DNA of 64,000 bases from Musa acuminata AAA Group. Taxonomy: Eukaryota; Streptophyta; Magnoliopsida; Zingiberales; Musaceae. Made by a program: the position numbers and the translations under genes. The notes below the pieces were generated by a model, which made no database searches, had not been told where the DNA came from, and saw only the letters and a list, made by a program, of their open reading frames with translations. The DNA is taken from NCBI RefSeq assembly GCF_036884655.1, contig NC_088347.1, positions 16,512,501-16,576,500 of the forward strand, written 5' to 3'. Shown one piece after another: positions 1 through 10,405 of this stretch. Positions within the stretch are counted from its first letter, which is position 1, and each line of letters begins with the position of its first letter.

Positions 1-223
1 TTAAAAACTACTGCGTTATCTGGTTTGCATCCTACTCTTGCCATTTACATACTGCAAACTTCTCTACTTAGTTACTACGCTTCCATACGTTTCTAAGTTA
101 TCAAGCTTCTAAAATCGGTTTCCATTGATATTGCTTTTCATCGTACAAAAGATTTATCAAAACCGAAGTTTTAATCCGCTGCACTAATTCACCCCCCCTC
201 TTAGTGCCGCTCCGATCCTAACA
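1..223 (+). repeat. Sirevirus LTR, 3' end only
   Basis: This is the U5 end of a sirevirus-type LTR that begins left of the window. It ends with the signature shared by every sirevirus LTR here: a 'ctgcactaattcacc' block, a run of C, 'ctcttagtgc' and a terminal 'gatcctaaca'. No primer-binding site follows, so it is a 3' LTR or a solo LTR rather than a 5' LTR. It abuts the minus-strand derivative at 224, which it appears to have interrupted. The matching left end cannot be seen. Confidence 0.85.
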
Positions 224-2703
224 GGCGCTGCCATGCCCATGGCCCTACTATCTGTCGCCTCGCATCTGCATTCCTTTTCTTCACGATCAGTAGATATGTC
301 TCTGTGGCACTCCTCCGAGTCCACCTCCATTCTAATTGATGCTGGATTTTGGGTAGCTAAGTCCCTCTGGACTCGTCATCACTTCCTCGCCCCTTTTGAC
401 CCCCTGCTTCAAGACCTTTGTGTTCTTCAAACAGCTCCCTTTGGTCGATGGAAAGATAGACTACAACTCCTATACATGGCCTCTACCATTATGCTGTAGG
501 ATTTGCACCGATTTTGTTCTTCTTAGCTTCCTTGGTAGTAACGTTCGCTTACTCGACCTTGTCCTCTGACTTGCCGGCCTCCCTTAAGCAAATATGGGCT
601 CTAGAGCAGTCCAACTCTCCAACTTCTTCGATCATACCTCTACATGATCAAGTCCCTCCCATGGGACTCATTGGTACATACATTCAAACTTTTTCCTTGG
701 TGGAACATAGCCCCCATATGCTGATGACCAAGGCTTTCATCCAATGCAAAATTCGATACACGCACGGAAGACCCGCCTCTGCGGTACCATGGCCTTCACT
801 CCTTGAATCCATAACCCTTCTTGCTGTCGTGTTGTTCACTGAAGTGGTGCTTCTAGTACCACCCGATCATACCTCCGTATGATCTAGTCCCTCACGGGAC
901 AATGTCGTGTGTATCGCATTGCCACAAACTGTTTCACCATGATCCGCTGCACCATGTCGCCTCTTGGTGACATCTCTATTGCATTCTGATCCTTGTGGAA
1001 TGAACTCGAATTGTGAGCCCTCCCTGTGTGGCTTCTGCCAATACATTGCAGGGTCTCTTCCGCCTTCTATTTTGTTCGTTCCTTTGGCAATCGACCTTTA
1101 TCCACCTATTCTTGGGTCACACCTAGATGAAGCACCGCTCTAGGATAGTCCGTCGCCTAGTAGCTCCTGAAGTCCACTGACTTCGTTGAAACTGGTGCAC
1201 CATTGTCTGGATCCTGGGCCTCTGCCCCTACCAGCACAATCTCGGTTGCGCACCGCTTCTTGCCTAACAACTTGACTGGAAACATTATGGCATATTCTTC
1301 AAGAGTACCCACCTCTGCATCCTCTTGCCCCATGCCAAGGCCTTCTGAACCCAACTTTACCTCCGTAAGTTGAGTCGCCTTAGTTCCTCCATCAAATGCT
1401 TCTCTGAGGTAAGGTACATTTGCCTAGAAGCTCCCTTCATCTTTGGCACTATGCAAGATGAGTCCGATCCGTCAGAATGAAGGACCCATGGAACAACATG
1501 ATCCTGCTCTTGCCTTTGCAAGAGTTCATGTCCTTGACCTCTGTCCAAGGAAAGCACTGTGCCTCCGCTCCATGTTTCATCTTCTATGCTGGCTCCCTTC
1601 ATGTGGCTTGGGTACCTCGCCAAGTTACACCCAAGTTGCTCCGTTCCTCATTTTTGCATTGAGTTGATGGTAGCCCTCGCACCCACCATTCCACGGGTCA
1701 GCCCTCCCTTGAGTCTGATTTCCATATCGACTCCAAGTGTGCCTTCATTTGTATTGCTTTGGGTCGCTCCCTCACTTGATCTCGCAATGCATACACCAAT
1801 GCATTCTCTCAAGCGAGATCATACGACGACTCCTCGCCGCCTGCTAGGTCCATTGAGCTTCATGGAGTTGTTGTTTGTTAAGGTACTCCTCAACATGTGC
1901 GGTCCGTCCCACATGATTCTCCCTTTGGAGAGCCGGGACTTATCTCTCCTAGATAACTGTCCCATTGGAGCAACATCTCTCTTCATTTCGGAGACCACCA
2001 TCCCTTTGGACTACTCTGATTTGCTAAACAAACTATGCATTGTTCTGCCTCCTGCAAACGCACTTGCTAGATTGCAACTCCACATCAATACAACTCTCGC
2101 TGCATCACTCAAGGCCTAGCAACATGCTGAACTCGTTGCACACTTCAGCCTCCTACAGACATATCCTTCACATGCCGAAGAGAAAGTTTCAATGCTCCAT
2201 GGCGCTAAGTTTCAGTCACCTTGGGATGGTCGCGAACATTCCATCGTCTGCATACAAGCCCATGCATGAGTACCGAATTCTTCGAATTAGCAATTTCCCT
2301 CACCTCTGTGAGCTTTGCATAACTCTTTCGATCGTTGAGCAACTCATTCTACCTTGCATGGTCTTATCCTTTACCAAGCACCTCACTTGCCTTGAGCACC
2401 ATCAAGTATAGTTGTCAACGTTGAGCCGTAGCTCAAACTCAGCCATCCTAACCTTTGTGCGCTCCGTATTCTTCCAAGCTTGCCTGTTCTCGTGGTGCCT
2501 CTTGCGCGAAGGGTTGGCCATTCCTTTGAATGCCAATCTTAGATACCTGCTCCTCCGAGCGACTCCTTTTCCCTGCATCTCCATACCCGTTTTGCCCCCA
2601 AACGGTCGCGCATGTGCTGACTACCCTCAACGCAGCCCCACTAGGTACCCCATGTTTGCATGCAAAGTGTTTCTATGAGTGCTTGTCCCACTCTAATACC
2701 ATC
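224..2703 (-). mobile_element. Non-coding LTR-retrotransposon derivative (LARD-like), internal region
   Basis: This stretch is visibly richer in G+C than the AT-rich sirevirus tails. Read on the minus strand it starts at a primer site next to an LTR (2691-3146) and runs leftwards for about 2.5 kb without a credible coding sequence. The open frames on both strands are short and overlapping, and I see no GAG, protease, reverse transcriptase or integrase motif. That layout fits a large retrotransposon derivative (LARD): LTRs and a long structured RNA with no proteins, mobilised by a partner. The far end is lost at the sirevirus LTR. It could instead be a heavily decayed gag region of an unfamiliar element. 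Confidence 0.5.
2691..2701 (-). promoter_or_regulatory. Primer-binding site of the LARD-like element
   Basis: The plus strand reads ctctaatacca, which is the complement of TGGTATTAGAG, a one-base variant of the plant initiator-methionine tRNA primer site TGGTATCAGAG. It lies two bases from the LTR edge at 2704 and fixes the minus orientation. Confidence 0.65.
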
Positions 2704-3146
2704 TGTCATGGACTTAACTGGTTTTGCATCGTGTAGCACCCTTGCGTGTCCGTTCGCATAGGTAAGCCTCCCCGAAGTCTCCCATGGTCTCTTATGACCT
2801 ACAAAAGAGAAAACGGGTTAGAGAGAATGCCTCACTCGGGATCCATAAGCAAACATTCCAAGAAACACTTCATAGAAAATGTAAATTACAAACAGACTTT
2901 ACAAGCTCTAAATAGTTACACAATAAAGGGTCAAAATGGTCTATTATAGACCGAAAATCTCTCACAAGTGTCCACATGACACAACCTTTATTTACAAGTC
3001 TAAAGCAGCCACCAAACCCAACTAAAATAGGACTATTAAGCCTTCGACCATCCCTCTACATGTTGTGCAAAGCATGAACATACCAAAAGACACGGACATA
3101 TATAAGCAATATATCAAACATCCTATTTAGAAGTTTGTTTGTGACA
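2704..3146 (-). repeat. 5' LTR of the LARD-like element
   Basis: A 443-base LTR in minus orientation, bounded by a five-base inverted terminus (plus strand tgtca at the left, tgaca at the right). Its left edge is set by the adjacent primer site. A TATA-like tatatat on the minus strand lies near 3098-3104, about 45 bases in from the LTR start. To the right the sequence changes abruptly to sirevirus LTR. Confidence 0.6.
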
Positions 3147-3557
3147 CGATGGTGGTATCGCTAGTGTCAAGCTATAGTACCGCTAATGTCCAATGGTAGT
3201 ACCACCTAGACTAGTAGTAGTACCATATAGACACAATCTCCCAGACTATCAGGAAATGGTACCGCCTAGACTAGGTGGTGGTACCGCCAATGGTCAGGGC
3301 TGTAGACAGTGGTACTGTATAATGCAAGTGGTGGTACCGCTAGTATCCAGAAAATCTAGGGATTTGAATTTTGGCTTTATTTTTTGAAGCCATTTGGGGT
3401 CTATAAATACCCTAGTTATTCTTGATTGAGTCAACCAGAAAAAGAGTAGAAAGAGGAAAGAATACTTAAGAAAAAAGTATTGTAAACTTTCTTGAAGTAT
3501 ATAGTCTCTTCCTCCTAGTGTTTAGAAGTGGGAGAAGTGAGGTCTTAGTGTAAAAGA
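3147..3557 (+). repeat. Sirevirus LTR fragment (middle part)
   Basis: Plus-strand piece of sirevirus LTR. It carries the GC-rich GGTACCGCC-type repeat block (about 3150-3345), a TATA box at 3402-3409 (ctataaatac context) and the start of the transcribed part. It lacks both LTR ends. The left end was lost at the LARD-like LTR, and the right end is cut at 3557 by a minus-strand sirevirus LTR. The last five bases before that LTR are aaaga, a possible half of a target duplication whose partner I could not find. Confidence 0.7.
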
Positions 3558-4899
3558 TGTTAGGATCAATACGTCACTAAGAGGGGGGGGTGAATTAGTA
3601 TAGTGATAAAAATTACGTTGATTTGGAAAGATTTGTTCGACAAAATCATTTCGTCAAAGCCTATATCAGAAAGTAATGAAAGTAATGACTTAGGGTAAAT
3701 GAAAGGATAGAGTGCAGATAAGTAATAAAAGAAAGTAGTAAGGAAAGAACACACAGGATTTATAGTGGTTTGGTCGTTGTGACCTATGTCCACTTTTGAT
3801 TCCTCCTCCGTCGAGGTCATCGGTGTCCACTAATTGTCTTCTTTCAATAGGTAAAGACTAACCACCTTCTTATAAAGCTTTTCTCCATTTCACGGGTTTA
3901 GGAGACAACCCTTACAAGCCCCACACCTCTTCTCTAATGATTATAAAGTTGAAGAAAGAGGACCCTTAGCACTTTTACAACACTTTTACACCCCGACACT
4001 TAAAGAATTTTTTCATACTTTTCTACTCTTTTTGTTATCTTTTCATGTAAAAAGGAGTGGGGTATTTATAGGCGCCAAAGGTTTCAGAATTGGAGCCAAA
4101 ATGTATTTCTTCTCGAATTTCTGGGGTACTGGCGATGCCATCGCCATTATAGGGCGATACCATCGCTAGGTACTTTGACACTAGGCGGTACCATCACCCA
4201 GTCTAGCGGTACTATCGCCTGATAGAGCCTCGGAGACTAGGCTCTGGTAATACCATCACCTGATAGGGTGGTACCATTGCTTGGCAACATTAACTGTCGA
4301 CGGTACCACCACCCAGTCTGGGCGGGAGGCTGAGCCTCAAGCAGTTCCACCGCCCACCCTGGGCGGTGCCACTGCTTGGCAAGGCTCTAAGTGGCCGAGT
4401 GGGCCTTCCATATAGCGCAACTCAGTCTTGTTTTGAGCCCAATTGGCCCCTAACTATGTTAGTGAGATTTCCTCCCAATCCTAACTTAATTTTGGTTCTA
4501 ACTACTACAATTAATGCATTAACTAAGCAATCTTTGTCCATTATGTCAATTGTTCTTCTGACGAAGTTTCGATGAACTTTCGGTAAACTTTTCGGTATTT
4601 TTTTGGCAAACTCCTGATAAACTCTTGGCGAACTTCTAGCAAACTCTCAACGAACTCTTAACAAACTCTCGGCAAGCTTTTAACGAACTCCTGATGAGCT
4701 CTCGGTGAACTCCCGACGAACTCTTGACAAGCTTCTGGCACATCGTTCAAATCTTCGACATATCATCCGATCTTTGACTCTGACCCAATATATGCTTGAT
4801 GCCTTATCCATTATCGTAGTTAATCCTACAACACTTATCACAACATATGGATTAGGTCATTTATCAATTGATTTCATCATCAAAATTCAAGATTCAACA
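3558..4899 (-). repeat. Complete sirevirus LTR, minus orientation
   Basis: A 1342-base LTR from tgttaggatc (complement of the usual gatcctaaca end) to gattcaaca (complement of the usual TGTTGAATC start). It contains the G run at 3585-3592 that complements the C run near LTR 3' ends, a minus-strand TATA box (4063-4070, tatttata on the plus strand) and the GGTACCGCC-type repeat block (about 4130-4375). Its length matches the 1340-base LTR at 19020. Confidence 0.8.
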
Positions 4900-5655
4900 A
4901 AATTATGAATTCAAGTCAAAGCAATTATAATCATGACTATATGCAACACATTATATGCATATCATTGCATTGCATGCTGTTGGGCAGTACCATCACCTAT
5001 AGCACTGACATTGGGTGGTACCGTCACTTGGGAGACTGTGTCTGGGTGGTACCACTACCCAAACTAGCGGTACCACCACTTGATAGTCTCGAAGACTAAG
5101 TCTAGGTGGTACCACTACTTGATATAGTCTTGGAGACTGTGCCATCGATGGTTCCATCTATTGGGTCACTGTTTAGGCCTTTCACTTAGCCCAACACAAC
5201 CCAAACTTGGGCCCAAGTGACTTTTAATTGAGTTGGCCCAATTTCAGCCCAATTATGTCTAAAACCTACTTCGATCTAGATAATTATTATAAAGCTAATC
5301 AAATATTATCCGATATGTCATTGGTTCATCGACGCCTCGTCCAATTCTTCGGTGCATCGTTCTCTCTTACGGCCTATTGCCCAATCGGCTAGTTGACCTC
5401 TGCAACTCTGATTTTTTAATATAATTTCCACTCTTTTTGGCTCGATGCCCAAACCCATGGCCCGAAGTCTTCTACCGATATGTTAACCGATCCACCGGCT
5501 CGATGTCCAATCTTCTAACATGTTCCACTCTGGCTCAACATGATTGTTCCTGCTTTTAATTGTCTCTCCTTGAACGAAACTTCCTGTGTCACTTAAAACA
5601 TAGATTAGATAAAAACTATCAATTGGTTTCATCATCAAAATCCAAGATTCAACAA
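4900..5655 (-). repeat. Short sirevirus tail piece plus truncated second LTR (U3 only)
   Basis: Bases 4900-4981 resemble the sirevirus tail found again at about 5735-5830 (shared ttatatgcatatca and tgcatgc words). From 4982 a second, 5'-truncated LTR copy in the same orientation starts inside the GGTACCGCC-type repeats and runs to its gattcaaca end at 5655. So a complete LTR, about 80 bases of tail and half an LTR lie head to tail. This looks like a deletion or recombination product between two sirevirus copies rather than one normal element. Confidence 0.6.
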
Positions 5656-7766
5656 TCTCTCCCTTTTTTATGATAACAACCAATTGATGACAGAGTTAAC
5701 CTTAACTCCCCCTATCAATATGTCATATTGATAGAATCTTGAATTTAAGTTGAATTCAAGCCAAAGCAATATTTCTTCATAAATATTTCATACATTATAT
5801 GCATATCAATGTATTGCATGCATCATTATCATAAGTTTTGCATGCATCATCATATATATTTCAAATCATCATTGTATCAAAATATCAAAGTATATTACAT
5901 CCTATCATGTATGATTCTCATATCATCATATCTTCTCCCCCTTTATCATCAACAAAAAGTAGAAGTACAACTATCAAGTTTTAGAGATATGAAAGCTTAG
6001 CTATTTACCAAATTTTTCATCACTTTAGAACATTCAAGCTAGTGAGTTTCTCTTCCTTTTGCAATGGGCAAGTTTCCAAATTTTGTATCTTAAGCTAGCA
6101 ATTTTTGAAATATACAAGATAGCATGTTTTTTGCATCCTCTTGAAATGTGTAACTTAGCAAACATTGCTTCTCTTGATATTTGCAAGATAGCTCTTCTTG
6201 CTTCTCTTTTGAGATGAGCAAGCTAGCAAGTTTTAGCTTCTTCTTGCATATATCATCATGCAAGCTAGCATGTTTTATCTCCCCCTTTGTCATTGTCAAA
6301 AAGAAAGGAAGAATATAATTTTATAATTTTTTTCCCTTTACAATAATTTTCAAAGCATGACAAAGATAAATAACAAATTTACATCAATATTCCAATCATT
6401 ATTCCAATCATCAAAATTATTCCAATAATTTTGACATATCTCATTTTTTTGTATATAGAAGGAATGATAGGAAATGATCTTGATTCAAAAAGAAAAATCA
6501 AGTCTAAAAATCGAGAAATAAATATCATGATTCGAAAAATGTATAAGAAGAATTTATGCATTTGGGAGATTTAACATGTCTAAGTTTATCATTCAAGCTA
6601 GCAAATTTGGTTCTCTTGAGATGCTAGCTATTTTTTTTCCCCTTCTGTCATTGTAAACAAGAAAGAAGAAGGGAAGAAATTCATAACAAAACTAAGTCAT
6701 AAATTCTCAAGATGTCAAGTAGCATATTATGGTTTTTTAGGATAAGTCCTTCTTAGTGAATAACAAAAAGAATCGTAGGAGAACAAAAATAAGATCTTGA
6801 TTCATAGAAAAATCTCATGTCTCAAATATCAAGAAATCAAGATCATAATTTAGATACAAAAATAAATCTTAGCCCATAAAGTTTTTTTGTATGAAATGCC
6901 AAGTCATCATCATTATTACGTTGGGCATGATAATAAATCAATAAAATTTTAAATTAACATTACTTGGGCATGCATGATACCAAAACATGATTTCAAGCCT
7001 TCAACATATAACATGCATAATTTCAAACCATTGCAAACCATTATCAAGGTCATAGTTTGTTTGCATAAGTCTCTTCTTTAGTAAATGGTAAGAAGAAATC
7101 ATCAAAGATAGAAAATATTTTGATTCTCATAAAAGATAGTTCAAGTAGAGAAATCAAAAGAAAGTTCATGATTCGATTGAAAATTTTTCATTCAAATTCA
7201 AATCATCAAAATCACTTTTCGGTAAATTCAATGAAGGCAACGTAAATAGATTTACATGAGAACTTGATTCATGCATAATATCTCAATTTATTATGAATCA
7301 TAAAAAAAATTAGAGTATCAAGTGAAGGAATCATGATTCATGTGACAAAAAGATTGTCGATTCATACATTCAAAACATTATTACTTCAACTCATCATGCA
7401 TAGTTTCAAAATGTAAAATCATTAAATATGATACAAATATTTATTTTCAAAATGCATTCCCTTTTAGTTGTTTCAATTTAAGTGATTTGATTTCATACAA
7501 GCATATCCTTATCCTATTTTTGCCAAATCAAAACATATATCATCATTTAAAACAAAAGTGCAAGATTTATCACAAAAATCATCAAGATTAATAAATCACA
7601 AAAATCATCATGTTTAACTTCAAAATCTCATGCATAGAATAAAATCATCAAGCATTATACCAAAATTTTTAATATTTTCATTACATCATTACATCATTAT
7701 ACATCATTAAATCATCAAAATTGATTTTATTAAACATGAAGTATTTTCAAAATCATTTTATTTGTT
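5656..7766 (-). mobile_element. Sirevirus 3' non-coding tail, minus strand (element L, part 1)
   Basis: AT-rich internal region of the minus-strand sirevirus L, with no coding sequence. It starts next to the LTR with the complement of a polypurine tract (atctctccctttttt, 5656-5670). Further complements of the conserved polypurine motif (ctccccctttgtcat type) occur near 5935, 6272 and 6640. The interspersed tail words gcaagctagca are also present. It is interrupted at 7766 by the complete gag-only element and resumes at 14324. Confidence 0.75.
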
Positions 7767-7771
7767 GTAGT

Positions 7772-9404
7772 TGTTGAATCTTGTATTTTGATGATGAAAC
7801 CAATTGATAATTGTGTTTATATTTTAATCTACATTTTGAGTGACGTAGGATGCTTCGATCAGGATGAGACAATTAAAGTAGAAAAAATCATGTTGGGTCG
7901 GAGGAACATGTCAGAATATTGGACGTCGGGCCGGTAGATCAGTTGACGTATCGACAGAAGGCTTCGGGCCGTGTACTCGGGCATCGGGCCAAGAAGAGCA
8001 GGTATTGTGCCAAGAATATCGGAGTTACGGAGTCATCTGGTCGATTGGGTAATAGGCCGTAGGAGAGGACAATGCGCCGAAGAATCAGACGAAGCGTCGA
8101 GGGACCAATGACATGCTAGACAACTTGGTTAATTGCTTAGGATTAATCGTCTCGATCGAAGTTTTATTTTACATGTGTAGGATTAACTACGATGGAAGTA
8201 AGACATGCAGCAGGAGTTGCTCTGGATTCAAGACTATGATCACGTTGGGAGTTCGAGAGTTCGACGGAAGTCCGGACGGTCGTCGGAGGTTCTGCGGGAA
8301 CAAATCCGAGAAGTCTAGGAGCTTGCCAAAGAAGCTCGTCGAAACTTGTCAAGTGGATTATCGCAAGTCCAGGTGTTTGCCGGAAGTCCGCCAAAGCATC
8401 ACCGAGGGTTCGTCGGATGTTCGTCGGAAGTTCGCCAGAAGAAGCGATTGATGCACCAGAGCAAGTTGTAGTAAATGTCTTAAGAAATATCGTAGTTAGC
8501 ATGTAGATTAAGCTAGGAATGGGAGGTGATCTCATTAACTTAATCTGGGGGCAATTGGGCTCTTGACAGACCCAAATTGGGACGAATGGATCAGCCCATT
8601 CGGACCCATATTTCCTAGCCGGTGGTGGCACCGCTTGGGTCGGCAGTGGCACCACCTAGGAGCTCAGTCTCCCAGGAAAGCTGGGCGGTGGCACCGCTTG
8701 GGCTTAGTCTCCGAGCGAGACTAGGTGGTGGTACCGCCCCTGTCAGGTGATGGTACTGCTAGAGCTCGGTCTCTGAGCTCTATTAGGCGGTCGTACCGCC
8801 CAGTCTGGTGGTAGTACTGTCAGGACCCCGAAAATCTGAGAGGTGACATTTTTGAGCTCCAAATTCAAACCAGTTTGGGGCCTATATATACCCCACCCTT
8901 TCCTGCATGAAAGGGCACCGAAAGCTTGATCTTACTTTGTGATTTTAGAGCTCAAAAGTGTTGTAAAGACTAGAAGTTCTCCTCCCTCTTTTCTTCCAAG
9001 TTTTGATCTTTTAAGAGAGGAGAGAAAATTCTGTAAGGGTTGTCTCCTAAACCCGTCGAAAGGAGTGAAACTGTAAAAGGGTGGTTGGCCTTTGCCTATT
9101 GAAGGAAGGCCTCTAGAGGACATCGGTGACCTCATCGGAGGAGGAAGCCAAAAGTGGATGTAGGTCAAGATTGACCGAACTACTCTAAATCTCGATTTGC
9201 ATTTACTTTTTGTTCTCTATCTTAACTGCAATCTGCCTCTGTAGCATTACTTTAACTACACTTCACCTAATTTAAGTTAAAGCAATTTCTGAATCGGCTT
9301 TCATACCGAAATCGCTTTTATCGTATGGACATCGTTTTAAATCGTCGAAAGTTTTCCGCTGGACTAATTCACCCCCCCCCCTCTTAGTGCTCTTGATCCT
9401 AACA
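7772..9404 (+). repeat. 5' LTR of element A
   Basis: A 1633-base LTR from tgttgaatcttg to gatcctaaca. Landmarks in order: conserved U3 start, GC-rich repeat block with GGTACCGCC-type motifs (about 8620-8830), TATA box tatatata (8883-8890), and C run (about 9371-9381) just before the end. Long open frames inside it (for example 8113-8451 and the opposite strand of the same area) recur in other LTR copies and are not genes. Confidence 0.9.
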
Positions 9405-9418
9405 ATTAGTATCAAAGT
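9405..9418 (+). promoter_or_regulatory. Primer-binding site of element A
   Basis: attagtatcaaagt directly follows the LTR. It is a decayed form of attggtatcagagc, complementary to the initiator-methionine tRNA 3' end used by sireviruses. Confidence 0.75.
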
Positions 9419-9454
9419 CATGGTTTTCTATTTTGGTTTAACACCCATATAGAA

Positions 9455-10405
9455 ATGGCTCTTTTCGACATCCAAGAGGGTCACTCTCTCATTCGTCCTC
9501 CCTTCGTCAATGGGACGGACTACACTTATTGGAAAACTCGAATGAGAGTTTTCTTGCTTTCATTGGATTTAAATTTATAGAATATTATCGAGAACGGTTT
9601 TCGAATGTCTTCTCTTCCAATAAACCATTGGAATGATTTGGAGAAGAAGACGTTTTCTCTAAATGCAAAGGCTATGAATGTCTTGTTTTGCGCCTTAGAT
9701 AAAAATGAATTCAATCAGGTTTCTTTGTGCGAAATGACTTTCGATATTTGGCGCACTCTTGAAATCACACACGAAGGCACAAGTAGTGTAAAAGATTCTA
9801 AAGTAAATTTTTTGATGCATGATTTTAAGCTTTTTCGAATAAAGCCGAGTGAAACTATTGTTGACATGTACACTCGTTTTACGGATGTCGTCAATGGTTT
9901 AAAAGCTCTTGGCAAATGTTTCTCGAATTTTAAACTTGTTAGTAAAGTTTTATGATCACTTTTTAAAGCTTGGGAATCAAAAGTAATGACAATATAAGAA
10001 ACAAAAGATTTAAATATTTTTTCACTTAAAGAACTTATCGGTTCATTGATGACATATGAAATGGTTCACAATGTACATGATGAACATGATGAACAAAACC
10101 ACTTTCCAAAGAACAGGAAGGATTTGGGACATAGAACATTTGAAGACCACTCGAGCATAAGCTTAAGTGATGGTGAACAAGAACTATTCACTAAGAAATT
10201 TAAAAAATTAAAGAAATAAAAATTTAAGAACAAAAAGAATAGAACTACTTGCTTTGAACGCAAGAAGAAAAACACAAAGTGGGATGAATCGAGCTCCTCT
10301 GAAGATGAGGAGAAAATCAAGAAAGGCGAGGTGGCAAACTATGCCTTAATGATATTCAATGATGAGGTAATCAAATCCCCCTTAATTTATTTTGAAATTA
10401 TATGA
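9455..10405 (+). pseudogene. GAG of gag-only sirevirus A (four stops, no zinc knuckle)
   Basis: Structural nucleocapsid precursor of a copia-type element. The start is the ATG of MALFDIQEGHSL, 50 bases after the LTR. The 317-codon frame is preserved throughout, but stops occur at 9578 (in place of Trp, compare LELWN), 9953 (in place of Arg), 9995 (in place of Gln) and 10217. The N-terminal two thirds match the intact GAG at 36858-38441 (YWKTRMR, LNAKAMN, MYTRFTDVVNG). The C-terminal part is different: after a lysine-rich stretch the text runs CFERKKKN straight into WDESSSSEDEE, so the CCHC knuckle segment present in full sirevirus GAG is missing, and the protein ends near YFEI. The same shortened form recurs in three other elements here. 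Known for the family: GAG forms the particle and binds RNA. Inferred: this copy is dead. Confidence 0.85.

Noticed and set aside
233..2736. Many open frames of 60-186 codons in the GC-richer block
   Set aside because: They overlap on opposite strands and show no recognisable domain or consistent codon use. Retrotransposon-derived non-coding sequence explains them better.
8113..8655. Overlapping open frames on both strands in the sirevirus LTR (also 13015-13341, 28366-28670, 33326-33717, 40386-40777)
   Set aside because: They recur wherever the LTR U3 is present, on both strands. They reflect GC-rich LTR sequence, not genes.
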